Source: an uncultured Dialister sp. (GTDB lineage: Bacteria; Bacillota; Negativicutes; Veillonellales; Dialisteraceae). From it: a DNA stretch of 6,323 nucleotides. The position numbers and the translations under genes were made by a program. The notes beneath the pieces were generated by a model, which saw only the letters and a program-made list of their open reading frames with translations, had not been told where the DNA came from and ran no database searches. The stretch spans positions 1 through 6,323 of the forward strand of contig URAA01000090.1 of the NCBI GenBank assembly GCA_900545785.1. Reading direction: 5' to 3'. This document shows positions 1-6,128 of this stretch, in pieces. Every line of letters starts with the position of its first letter. The first letter of the stretch is position 1.

Positions 1-879
1 GTAGAAAAAGGAGAACTCACCCCCCTCTTTTTCGGCTCTGCCATGACCAATTTCGGTGTCCAGACTTTTCTTGAAAAATATTTGGAACTGGCTCCGCCTC
101 CGGAAGAAAGAGTCACATTGGAAGGAACCGTTTCTCCCGAATCTCCCAATTTTTCCGCTTTCGTTTTCAAAATTCAGGCCAATATGGATCCGAAACACCA
201 TGATCGAGTGGCTTTTCTCCGCATTTGCTCCGGCATATTTGAAAAAGGCGCTTCCGTTCTTCATAGGCAAAGCGGAAAAATGCTCCGTCTTTCCCAGCCG
301 CAGCAATTCCTTGCAACAGAACGTCAAACCGTGGAAAAAGCCTACCCGGGAGATATCATCGGCGTTTTTGATACGGGAGAACTCGGTGTGGGAGATACGG
401 TCTGCGAAAAGAAAAATCCCGTCACTTTCATTGATTTCCCCGTATTCCCGCCTGAACTGTTCGCCCGTATTTCTCCGGAAAGCAGCATGAAAAGAAAACA
501 ATTCTTGAACGGCGTCGGCCAGCTGGCTCAGGAAGGGGCTATCCAGATCTATAAACAGCCCTTCCGAATGGAATCTTTTATCATCGGCGCAGTGGGACAA
601 TTGCAATTTGAAGTCATGAAATACCGCCTTGAAAATGAATACAACGTAACCGTCAATGTGGAACCTCTTTCCTACACCTGCGCCCGATGGACAGAAGGCG
701 ATATTCCGCCGGAGGGACTTGTCGGTATCGATAATGCCATGGTCGTTTACGACAGAAGGGAAAGACCGGTTTATCTGCTTCCCAACAGCTGGCAGGCAGG
801 ATGGCTTGCAGAAAGAAACAAAGACGTTACTTTCCTTGAATCACCGCCCTTGGGTGTCGCTCAACTGGAAGGCTATTAA
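1..879 (+). CDS. prfC: Peptide chain release factor 3, C-terminal part (start lies off the left edge)
   Basis: RF3 is a cytoplasmic translational GTPase that removes RF1/RF2 from the ribosome after termination. The reading frame is open from base 1, giving 292 codons; RF3 is usually about 525-530 residues, so roughly the C-terminal 55% is here and the G domain with its P-loop is missing. The visible part begins at the end of the G domain with GELTPLFFGSAMTNFGV, the RF3 counterpart of the G5 region. It continues with the linker LELAPPP and the RF3 hallmark VFKIQANMDPKHHDRVAFLR in domain II. The AYPGDIIG, FPPELF and GAVGQLQFEVMKYRLENEYN stretches of domains II-III follow. I recognise this order from E. 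coli RF3. The internal ATG at 43 is not the start, because conserved family sequence runs upstream of it to the edge. The gene ends 60 bp before the convergent alcohol dehydrogenase stop, with a shared terminator between them. Confidence 0.96.
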   Translation, partial: VEKGELTPLFFGSAMTNFGVQTFLEKYLELAPPPEERVTLEGTVSPESPNFSAFVFKIQANMDPKHHDRVAFLRICSGIFEKGASVLHRQSGKMLRLSQPQQFLATERQTVEKAYPGDIIGVFDTGELGVGDTVCEKKNPVTFIDFPVFPPELFARISPESSMKRKQFLNGVGQLAQEGAIQIYKQPFRMESFIIGAVGQLQFEVMKYRLENEYNVTVNVEPLSYTCARWTEGDIPPEGLVGIDNAMVVYDRRERPVYLLPNSWQAGWLAERNKDVTFLESPPLGVAQLEGY

Positions 880-883
880 TAAA

Positions 884-920
884 AAAACGATACGGTCTCT
901 TTATGAGATCGTATCGTTTT
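884..920. terminator. Bidirectional intrinsic terminator between convergent prfC and adh
   Basis: A 16-bp stem (884-899 with 905-920, one G-U pair) encloses a 5-nt loop, TTTAT. The right arm ends in TTTT followed by CATTTATTT, giving a U-rich tail for prfC transcripts. On the other strand the A run 881-887 becomes a U tract for the adh transcript. It starts 5 bp after the prfC stop and lies 20 bp from the adh stop, so one hairpin can serve both genes. Confidence 0.9.
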
Positions 921-939
921 CATTTATTTCAAAGTCAAT

Positions 940-2001
940 TTATTTTTCAAGAACAATAACGGGTTTAATCACGTCGGCAGGTTTTTCCTTCATGATCTGC
1001 AATGCTTCGGGAATGCTGTCCCATCCTTCAAATACATGAGTAGCCAGAAGGCTTACATCCAGTCTTCCCCGTTCCACGAGAGCTCCCAGTTTTTCCATAC
1101 GGAGCCGTCCGCCGGGCATAAGACCGCCGCAGATGTTTTTATGTCCCATTCCTACGCCCCATTCGATACGGGGAATGTTGATGGTGTCTCCGCTTCCCAG
1201 ATAATTGACGGAACCGATTTTTCCGCCCGGCTTTAATGATTTGACGGCAGAAGCAAAAGTATCTACCGTACCGCCGGCGATAACCACTCTGTCCACACCT
1301 TTTCCGTCAGTCAGTTTCATGACCTGCTCTTCAATAGATCCGTTTTTATAATTAATGAAATCGGAAGCGCCGTATTTTTTTGCCGCTTCTACGCAAACGG
1401 GACGGGAGCCTACGGCAATGATGCGGGAAGCACCTCGAAGGCTTGCCCCTGCCACGGACATAAGGCCGACGGGGCCGATACCGATGACGAGAACAACGTC
1501 TCCGAATTGAACATCTGCCAATTCAACACCGTGGAATCCGGTAGGAACCATATCGGAAAGCATGCAGGCATCCACTACATTGATCCCTTCCGGCAAATGC
1601 GCTAAGTTTCCGTCTGCATCATTGACATGGAAAAATTCTGCAAATACGCCGTCTTTAAAGTTTGAAAATTTCCATCCTGCCAGCATACCGCCGGAATGCA
1701 TGGAAAATCCTGCCTGTGCTTCCAAAGAATTCCAATCCGGTGTGATCGCAGGGACAAGAACTCTGTCTCCGGGCTTGAAATCTTTTACATATTCTCCGAC
1801 TTCCACCACTTCCGCACAGCATTCGTGGCCGAGAATCATTTCGTGCCGTTCTCCGACAGCACCTTCCCAGACGGTATGTACATCGGATGTGCAGATAGCA
1901 ATAGCCAGGGGCTTGCAAATGGCATCCATGGGACCGCAGACAGGTCTTTCCTTTTCCACCCAGCCTACTTCGCCGATCTTAAGCATTGCATAACCTTTCA
2001 T
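940..2001 (-). CDS. adh: NADP-dependent secondary alcohol dehydrogenase (zinc-containing MDR family)
   Basis: Cytoplasmic enzyme that interconverts secondary alcohols (such as 2-propanol or 2-butanol) and ketones using NADP(H). The 353-residue protein resembles Thermoanaerobacter brockii and Clostridium beijerinckii secondary ADH from end to end (MKGYAMLKIGEVGW, PAITPDW, HSGGMLAGWKFSN, GGRLRMEKL) and is almost the same length. The catalytic zinc ligands seen in that family fall at the same numbers: Cys37, His59, Glu60 and Asp150, with Ser39 and His42 of the proton relay. The four-cysteine structural zinc lobe of horse-liver-type ADHs is absent, as expected here. The Rossmann motif GIGPVG is at 174-179; Gly198-Ser199-Arg200 and Tyr218 are the NADP 2'-phosphate contacts, so NADP use is predicted. 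The start is ATG with AAAGGAGG 7 nt upstream (2009-2016). It has its own promoter and a candidate operator, and appears monocistronic. A role in reoxidising NADPH or detoxifying ketones and aldehydes is inference. Confidence 0.95.
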   Translation of the reverse strand: MKGYAMLKIGEVGWVEKERPVCGPMDAICKPLAIAICTSDVHTVWEGAVGERHEMILGHECCAEVVEVGEYVKDFKPGDRVLVPAITPDWNSLEAQAGFSMHSGGMLAGWKFSNFKDGVFAEFFHVNDADGNLAHLPEGINVVDACMLSDMVPTGFHGVELADVQFGDVVLVIGIGPVGLMSVAGASLRGASRIIAVGSRPVCVEAAKKYGASDFINYKNGSIEEQVMKLTDGKGVDRVVIAGGTVDTFASAVKSLKPGGKIGSVNYLGSGDTINIPRIEWGVGMGHKNICGGLMPGGRLRMEKLGALVERGRLDVSLLATHVFEGWDSIPEALQIMKEKPADVIKPVIVLEK

Positions 2002-2063
2002 GAATGTTCCTCCTTTAGTTAATAAGCCGCTGCCGGAATATGGAAGGGCCCGTTTTTCAAACC

Positions 2064-2090
2064 ACTATGTGAGACATTCCTTCATATAGT
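2064..2090 (-). promoter_or_regulatory. Candidate operator: inverted repeat just downstream of the adh transcription start
   Basis: Nine-base arms ACTATGTGA (2064-2072) and TCATATAGT (2082-2090) are inverted with one mismatch around a 9-nt spacer, 27 bp in all. With the promoter at 2099-2128, transcription should start near 2092, so the dyad covers about +2 to +28, a typical repressor position. It has no U tract and is far from the RBS, so an operator is likelier than a terminator. I cannot assign it to a known regulator. Confidence 0.5.
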
Positions 2091-2098
2091 ATTTTTGT

Positions 2099-2128
2099 AT
2101 TATAGCATTTATCCGCCTCAACATTCAA
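2099..2128 (-). promoter_or_regulatory. adh promoter (extended -10)
   Basis: Read on the minus strand: TTGAAT (2123-2128) as -35, an 18-nt spacer, then a perfect TATAAT (2099-2104) preceded by TGC, an extended -10. The predicted start near 2092 leaves a leader of about 90 nt before the adh ATG. The extended -10 makes up for the 4-of-6 -35 box. Confidence 0.75.
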
Positions 2129-2130
2129 GC

Positions 2131-2161
2131 AGCATACCATTAGCAGAAAATAGAGTATGCT
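2131..2161. repeat. Inverted repeat upstream of the adh -35 box
   Basis: Perfect 7-bp arms AGCATAC (2131-2137) and GTATGCT (2155-2161) flank a 17-nt A-rich spacer. It sits 3 bp upstream of the adh -35 hexamer, where an activator could bind. A second small dyad, AGATT-gtt-AATCT, lies at 2173-2185. No protein can be assigned, and short arms in AT-rich DNA may occur by chance. Confidence 0.3.
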
Positions 2162-2193
2162 ATTTATTTTTAAGATTGTTAATCTGAACAATA

Positions 2194-2232
2194 AAAAACT
2201 CCGACCATCCTTGAGAAAAGATCGGAGTTTTT
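2194..2232 (-). terminator. Intrinsic terminator of nrdJ
   Basis: Perfect 11-bp inverted repeat (2194-2204 AAAAACTCCGA with 2222-2232 TCGGAGTTTTT) around a 17-nt loop, starting 18 bp past the nrdJ stop. On the minus strand the second arm runs into six U residues. It separates nrdJ from adh, which has its own promoter. Confidence 0.88.
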
Positions 2233-2250
2233 ATTATTTTACATTATATT

Positions 2251-4125
2251 TCACATCATGCTGCAAAGTGACCAGCCGCAGTCCATGCAGGTTGCGCAAT
2301 GGCCTTCCACATGAACATTGGAAGATCCGCAGGAAGGACATTTTTCCGCTTCTGCCGTCACTGCTTCCTGTTTTGACGTGGTTTCTTCTTTTCGTGAAGT
2401 ATCGACGCCCAAAATATTTCCCCTCCGGCAGCCGTCTCTGAATACGGTGATTCCTTTGCATCCGCTTTCCCATGCGGCCAGATAAATCTGATAAATATCA
2501 TCTGCCGTGGCTGCATTTTTAAGATTGACCGTGCTGGAAATGGAATTATCCACATATTTCTGCATAACCGCCTGCATTCTGACACGGTTCATGAACGGCA
2601 CTTCATGACTTTCAATCACCCAAGGGAATCTGTTTCTGATTTCTTCATCGGAAAGAGAAAGAGGCAAATTGTGATATGTCAGCAAATCTTTGATGCTTTT
2701 CGCATAGACGCGGAAACTGCCGTGTACTTCTTCCATCTTATGGGAGGATCTTTCATAAGAAATCTTATAGAGCGGTTCACAGCCGCCGGAATAACTTCCC
2801 ATGAGGAGAGAAATCGTCCCTGTGGGAGCAACGGCAAGAAGAGTACCGTTTCTGAGACCGTTTGCGTGAATGTCTTCGTATAACTCGGGAGCCTCTTCTT
2901 TTACCAAATCCATAAGGGGAGATTTTCTTGTTTTTTCCCATGAATAATGTCCGAAAGTTCCTTTTTCCTTTGCTCTGTCGCAAGAAGAACGAAGGGCTGT
3001 AAGAAACATGATTCTCATCACTTTTTCGATAAATGCATCGGCTTCAGGGCTGCCGTAAGTCAGCTTCATCGCGATCAAAGCATCGGCCACGCCGAAAAGG
3101 CCGAGTCCCAAAGAACGCCAATCATCGATACACTTTCTGTTTTCTTCAAGAGGCTGTGTTTCATAGCCGTATTCGACGATTTCATCCAGTGCAATGATCC
3201 CGTCATACACAAGCTGCTTAAATCTTTCCTCATTGAAAGAAGGATGGCCGCCGAACTTGTCATCGATCATGTTATAAAGATTGATGCTTCCCAGATTGCA
3301 GGCATTGTATGCATTTCCTCCGAATTCTCCGCAAGGATTGGTGATTTCGATCTTATATTCCGGATACCCTGCAAGCAGATGATACTGATTCAATCTGTCG
3401 GAAAACAATGCTCCCGGATCGCCCCAGTCCCACTGTGTTTCGCAATATTCCCTGAAGAAATCCCGGGCACGGATCACTTTTGTAATATCCTCTCCCGTAG
3501 ATTCCACATGGAACTTCAGTGTATATTCTTTATCATCTCTTACCGCTTCCATGAACTCATCGGTGAAAAGGATACTGATATTCATGCTGGAAAGCTTTTC
3601 TTCATTTTGTTTGATATGAAGAAATTCATAAATGTCGGGATGATCGCAGTTAAGCCCCACCATCATGGCGCCGCGGCGGCCGTTCTGGCTGATGACTTCG
3701 CCGGTGACATTGAATATCTTCATGAAAGAAACGGCTCCCGTAGACGTACGGGCTACATTGCTTACCACGCTTCCCTTGGGACGAAGATTGGAAATATTGA
3801 TACCGATACCGCCGCCGTAAGAGAAAATTCTTGCAATTTCTCCGTTGGCACGGAAAATGGATTCCAGATTGTCTTCGGGAGAAGGCAATATATAGCAGTT
3901 GGAAAGAGATACTTTAAATTTCCCTTTGGCTCCTGCCGCATAAAGTGCTCTTCCGGCAGGGCAAAAATCGGCGTTTGCCAAATAATTTCTCACCCGCGGC
4001 GCGAGTTTTTCATCAAATATGGAACTCACCCTGTCCATAAACTGTTCAGGAGAATTTTCCCCTTTGTGATAATATTTCTCTTTTAAAATCCCTCGGCTGA
4101 TTTCATTTTCATACCATTTTTCCAT
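2251..4125 (-). CDS. nrdJ: Adenosylcobalamin-dependent (class II) ribonucleotide reductase
   Basis: Reduces ribonucleotides to deoxyribonucleotides in the cytoplasm, using coenzyme B12 to generate a thiyl radical, so it works with or without oxygen. From the chosen start the protein has 624 residues. Visible landmarks: Cys77 (LSNCYILP) and Cys276 (NACNLGSINL) as the redox pair; Asn263-Pro-Cys265-Gly-Glu267 (NPCGE) with the radical cysteine; and the phosphate loop PTGTIS at 434-439. The 188- and 11-residue spacings between these cysteines match Thermotoga maritima NrdJ as I recall it. NPCGE is typical of class II enzymes. The C-terminal tail has cysteines at 596, 599, 610, 613, 616 and 621, the expected thiol-shuttle or zinc-ribbon tail. 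No ATP-cone is seen at the N terminus, so overall activity inhibition by dATP is unlikely. Start choice: the ATG at 4125 has AGGAGAGG 8 nt upstream; an in-frame GTG at 4149 lacks one. Promoter and NrdR-like boxes lie upstream. Confidence 0.96.
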   Translation of the reverse strand: MEKWYENEISRGILKEKYYHKGENSPEQFMDRVSSIFDEKLAPRVRNYLANADFCPAGRALYAAGAKGKFKVSLSNCYILPSPEDNLESIFRANGEIARIFSYGGGIGINISNLRPKGSVVSNVARTSTGAVSFMKIFNVTGEVISQNGRRGAMMVGLNCDHPDIYEFLHIKQNEEKLSSMNISILFTDEFMEAVRDDKEYTLKFHVESTGEDITKVIRARDFFREYCETQWDWGDPGALFSDRLNQYHLLAGYPEYKIEITNPCGEFGGNAYNACNLGSINLYNMIDDKFGGHPSFNEERFKQLVYDGIIALDEIVEYGYETQPLEENRKCIDDWRSLGLGLFGVADALIAMKLTYGSPEADAFIEKVMRIMFLTALRSSCDRAKEKGTFGHYSWEKTRKSPLMDLVKEEAPELYEDIHANGLRNGTLLAVAPTGTISLLMGSYSGGCEPLYKISYERSSHKMEEVHGSFRVYAKSIKDLLTYHNLPLSLSDEEIRNRFPWVIESHEVPFMNRVRMQAVMQKYVDNSISSTVNLKNAATADDIYQIYLAAWESGCKGITVFRDGCRRGNILGVDTSRKEETTSKQEAVTAEAEKCPSCGSSNVHVEGHCATCMDCGWSLCSMM

Positions 4126-4133
4126 TTGAAATT

Positions 4134-4141
4134 CCTCTCCT
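4134..4141 (-). promoter_or_regulatory. Ribosome binding site that fixes the nrdJ start
   Basis: AGGAGAGG on the minus strand, 8 nt before the ATG at 4125. This site lies inside the eight-codon extension that would result from the upstream GTG at 4149. That GTG has no purine-rich sequence before it, so the shorter protein is preferred. Confidence 0.85.
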
Positions 4142-4178
4142 ATTTTCACGGCATCTATACCGAATTTTTTCTATACAC

Positions 4179-4207
4179 ATCGTATATCATCTCATATGTA
4201 GTGTCAA
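4179..4207 (-). promoter_or_regulatory. nrdJ promoter
   Basis: Minus strand: perfect TTGACA (4202-4207), a 17-nt spacer, and TACGAT (4179-4184) as -10 (4 of 6 matches). The predicted start near 4172 gives a leader of about 47 nt. The promoter-proximal NrdR-like box occupies the spacer and overlaps the -35 box. Confidence 0.75.
4189..4204. promoter_or_regulatory. NrdR box 1 (promoter-proximal)
   Basis: ATCTCATATGTAGTGT matches the NrdR consensus acaCwAtATaTwGtgt at about 11 of 16 positions, with a strong right half. It lies between and over the nrdJ -10/-35 elements. It is separated by exactly 16 bp from box 2; paired boxes about 15-16 bp apart are the known arrangement for NrdR, the zinc-finger/ATP-cone repressor of ribonucleotide reductase genes. 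Confidence 0.75.
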
Positions 4208-4220
4208 ATAAAAATATTTC

Positions 4221-4236
4221 ATACTACATGTAGTAT
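4221..4236. promoter_or_regulatory. NrdR box 2 (distal, perfect palindrome)
   Basis: ATACTACATGTAGTAT is a perfect 16-bp palindrome and matches the NrdR consensus at about 12 of 16 positions. ATGTAGT recurs in box 1 exactly 32 bp away, close to three helical turns, so both boxes face the same side of the DNA. It lies upstream of the nrdJ -35 box. Confidence 0.8.
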
Positions 4237-4338
4237 TTGTAATGATTAAATCTGTTTTGATTTGTGAAAAATTTTATGTTGCTTTTTTAAAATGATTTTC
4301 TATTTTTGAATTATATAGCCTCTTTTTTTACGGAGTAG

Positions 4339-4344
4339 TATAAT
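4339..4344 (+). promoter_or_regulatory. Probable -10 box of the lactate/malate dehydrogenase gene
   Basis: A perfect TATAAT in the divergent intergenic region, 74 bp before the ATG. No recognisable -35 hexamer lies 16-18 nt upstream (that stretch is around TAGCCT) and there is no extended -10 TG. The promoter may need an activator, or the call may be wrong. The predicted start is near 4351. Confidence 0.5.
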
Positions 4345-4373
4345 TTGAATACAACTTATTTTACGTAACTTCC

Positions 4374-4391
4374 TGTACATGAAAATGTACA
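4374..4391 (+). promoter_or_regulatory. Inverted repeat in the dehydrogenase leader (operator or hairpin)
   Basis: Perfect 7-bp arms TGTACAT and ATGTACA around GAAA. It lies between the predicted transcription start (about 4351) and the GGAGG at 4404-4408, so it could be a repressor site at about +24 or a small RNA hairpin near the RBS. The length resembles the Rex operator, but the bases do not fit TTGTGA-N6-TCACAA. Regulator unknown. Confidence 0.5.
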
Positions 4392-4403
4392 CCCTTATCT
4401 ATC

Positions 4404-4408
4404 GGAGG
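4404..4408 (+). promoter_or_regulatory. Ribosome binding site that fixes the dehydrogenase start
   Basis: GGAGG lies 10 nt before the ATG at 4419. An in-frame TTG at 4410 is only 1 nt from this site, which is too close for initiation, so the ATG is the start. Confidence 0.85.
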
Positions 4409-4418
4409 ATTGAATAAC

Positions 4419-5372
4419 ATGGCTATTAAAACAAGAAAAATCGGTATCATCGGCGCAGGAAATGTAGGATCTCATCTGGCACTGCAATTTGCCGTTCAAG
4501 GTCTGACGGACGAAGTTGTCTTTTATGACATCAACCATGACAAAGCCGTGGGAGAAGCTTTAGATTTATCCGATGCCGTCAGCTACCAGCCTCATCATTT
4601 CGAAGCTTATGCAGGCACCATGGCGGACATGAAAGATGCGGATATTGTAATCAATGCTTCCGGCAAGCCCCGTCTTCCCGGACAAACCCGTCTGGACATG
4701 ATGGACGGTGCCATCGAGACTACAAAAGAACTGATCCCCCTTATTCAAAAATCGGGATTTGACGGAATTATTATTTCTATTTCCAATCCCTGCGATATCA
4801 TTGCGGAATATTTGCAATATAAATTGGACTGGCCGAAAGAAAAAATCATCGGTTCCGGTACCGCTCTGGATTCCGCCCGCCTGCAAATGCAGCTTTCCTC
4901 CCAATTAAAAGTCAACCGTCGTTCCCTCACGGCCTATCTCTTGGGAGAACACGGGGACAGTTCCATGATTCCTTGGAGCCATGTTCTGGTCGCCGGCAAG
5001 CCGATAGATGAACTTTTAAAAGAAAAACCGGATGTATACCGCATGGATGATAAAGCAGTCATTTTGGAAAAAGTTCACAAAGAAGGATATATCGAAAACA
5101 CGACCAAGGGCTGCACGGAATTCGGTGTTACTTCTGCCACGGCAGAACTGGTCCGTGCCATTTATCACAACGAACATAAAATCCTCCCCTGCTCCGTTTA
5201 TTTGGACGGTCCTTACGGAATTCACCGCGGTTTTGCTTCTGTCCCCGTCAAGATCGGAAAAGACGGCGTAGAAGATATCATTGAAATCAATCTCACCAAA
5301 GAAGAAACGGAAGAATTCCAAGCTTCCGTCAAAGTGCTGAAAGAACATTTTGAAAGAGCTCTTACACTTTAA
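4419..5372 (+). CDS. NAD-dependent 2-hydroxyacid dehydrogenase of the lactate/malate dehydrogenase family
   Basis: Cytoplasmic enzyme that should interconvert a 2-oxoacid and an L-2-hydroxyacid with NAD(H). The 317 residues are the usual family length. Visible: Rossmann motif GAGNVG at 12-17; Asp37 at the end of strand 2, favouring NAD over NADP; the loop KPRLPGQTR at 83-91; Asn123 (SNPCD); Asp151 and Arg154 (LDSAR); and the proton acceptor His178 (GEHGDS). Arg91, Asn123, Asp151, Arg154 and His178 correspond to Arg109, Asn140, Asp168, Arg171 and His195 of classical LDH. The specificity position 102 holds Arg85, as in malate dehydrogenases; LDH has Gln. Yet SGFDGI, SARLQ, GKPI and KGCTEFGV look closer to LDH and L-2-hydroxyisocaproate dehydrogenase, and Thr233 matches LDH Thr246. 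Malate is the best guess, with lactate or branched hydroxyacids possible. Divergent from nrdJ, followed by its own terminator. Confidence 0.92.
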   Translation: MAIKTRKIGIIGAGNVGSHLALQFAVQGLTDEVVFYDINHDKAVGEALDLSDAVSYQPHHFEAYAGTMADMKDADIVINASGKPRLPGQTRLDMMDGAIETTKELIPLIQKSGFDGIIISISNPCDIIAEYLQYKLDWPKEKIIGSGTALDSARLQMQLSSQLKVNRRSLTAYLLGEHGDSSMIPWSHVLVAGKPIDELLKEKPDVYRMDDKAVILEKVHKEGYIENTTKGCTEFGVTSATAELVRAIYHNEHKILPCSVYLDGPYGIHRGFASVPVKIGKDGVEDIIEINLTKEETEEFQASVKVLKEHFERALTL

Positions 5373-5377
5373 TTCCC

Positions 5378-5410
5378 GGGGAAGAAAAATAATTTTCCCC
5401 AAAATTTTTT
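5378..5410 (+). terminator. Probable intrinsic terminator after the dehydrogenase gene
   Basis: GGGGAAGA (5378-5385) pairs with TTTTCCCC (5393-5400), 8 bp with one G-U, around a 7-nt loop. Six T residues follow at 5405-5410 after four A residues. The stop codon is 5 bp upstream. The gap between stem and U tract makes it less canonical, so some read-through into the next gene is possible. Confidence 0.65.
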
Positions 5411-5502
5411 AGAAATTTTATATTTTAATCCCTTGTTCTGTAGAAAAAAAGCTCTGGTGGATTTACAATATAAGTAGAAATTCTTTCAGAAAGGGGAATA
5501 AG

Positions 5503-6015
5503 ATGAAAAAAATATTACTTTTAGCTTTGGCTTTTTCTGTCGGCAGCGGGCTGTATTCTGCACAGGCTCTTGTTCCCGGCGGACTCATGAACACGGAAAT
5601 CGGCTACGGATACAACGGTGCCAAAGACGGAATTCACAGTGCTCATATCGAAATCGCACCGCTCAACAAAATTGTTTTGGGAGCGGAGTACAGACATTGG
5701 AACCACGGCGGCAACGAAACGGATATTTACGCCAAGTACAAATTGGGAAATATCTATCTCGGTGTGGGCAACAGAAATTATTATGATCGGGATTCCAAAT
5801 TATACGGACTGATAGAAGGACGTGCCAATGTACTGGGCCCCGTCGATGCTTATGCGGGACTGAAAGTATCTTCGGAAGAACAGGAATACAAAGTCGGTCT
5901 TCAGCTGGACCTCGTTCCCACCTCTTTTGATCTGGACGTGAACTATACCTATTACGACAGAGATAATGTGGATGATGAAGACGGGTTCGGCATCGGACTT
6001 AATTACCACTTCTAA
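5503..6015 (+). CDS. Small outer membrane beta-barrel protein (exported, function unknown)
   Basis: I do not recognise a specific family; a YfaZ-like or OmpX/OmpA-like small barrel is possible. The 170-residue product begins with a signal peptide: Lys2-Lys3, a hydrophobic core (about 4-17) and an AQA cleavage site after residue 22, leaving about 148 mature residues. The mature part alternates polar and hydrophobic residues in eight to ten predicted strands (about 29-38, 45-52, 56-66, 73-80, 83-92, 99-108, 113-122, 127-138, 141-151, 161-170), rich in Gly and Tyr. It ends GLNYHF; a C-terminal Phe on the last strand is the usual recognition signal for the BAM assembly machinery. Two strands end in YYDRD (93-97 and 150-154), and the second leads into an acidic turn, DDED. 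AAGGGG lies 6 nt before the ATG. No clear promoter was found in the 130-bp gap (TACAAT at 5464 lacks a -35), so expression may partly come from read-through. Confidence 0.85.
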   Translation: MKKILLLALAFSVGSGLYSAQALVPGGLMNTEIGYGYNGAKDGIHSAHIEIAPLNKIVLGAEYRHWNHGGNETDIYAKYKLGNIYLGVGNRNYYDRDSKLYGLIEGRANVLGPVDAYAGLKVSSEEQEYKVGLQLDLVPTSFDLDVNYTYYDRDNVDDEDGFGIGLNYHF

Positions 6016-6019
6016 AAAG

Positions 6020-6049
6020 AAACGGCGGCTTTCAAAACCGCTGTTTTTT
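6020..6049 (+). terminator. Intrinsic terminator of the beta-barrel gene
   Basis: AAACGGCGG (6020-6028) pairs with CCGCTGTTT (6038-6046), 9 bp with one G-U, around a 9-nt loop. The right arm runs into six T residues (6044-6049). It starts 5 bp after the stop codon and separates the gene from the promoter at 6094. Confidence 0.9.
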
Positions 6050-6093
6050 ATTGCTCCGAAAAAATTTTTCTATAAAAACAATTCGAGCAATTC

Positions 6094-6122
6094 TTGACAT
6101 TTTACCCTTGACCTTGTATATT
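6094..6122 (+). promoter_or_regulatory. Strong consensus promoter driving the right-end RNA
   Basis: Perfect TTGACA (6094-6099), an optimal 17-nt spacer, then TATATT (6117-6122; 5 of 6). It lies 45 bp after the beta-barrel gene's terminator, so it starts a new unit. The predicted start is about 6129. It is the best-scoring promoter by eye in the window, yet no convincing protein gene follows within the contig. Confidence 0.85.
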
Positions 6123-6128
6123 GTCAGA

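Noticed and set aside
2947..4086. A 379-codon open frame on the plus strand opposite nrdJ
   Set aside because: It lies wholly antisense to a well-supported nrdJ gene, has no recognisable domain and no suitable RBS. It is a by-product of nrdJ codon usage.
4147..4149. GTG start for nrdJ, 8 codons upstream
   Set aside because: It has no ribosome binding site, while the ATG at 4125 has AGGAGAGG at good spacing.
4374..4391. Rex (NADH-sensing) operator before the dehydrogenase
   Set aside because: The 7-4-7 layout is right, but the half-site TGTACAT does not fit TTGTGAA or TTGTTAA; aligning TGT/ACA requires a 20-bp site, not 18.
4410..4412. TTG start for the lactate/malate-family dehydrogenase
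   Set aside because: It lies 1 nt from the GGAGG and so cannot use it; the ATG at 4419 is correctly spaced.
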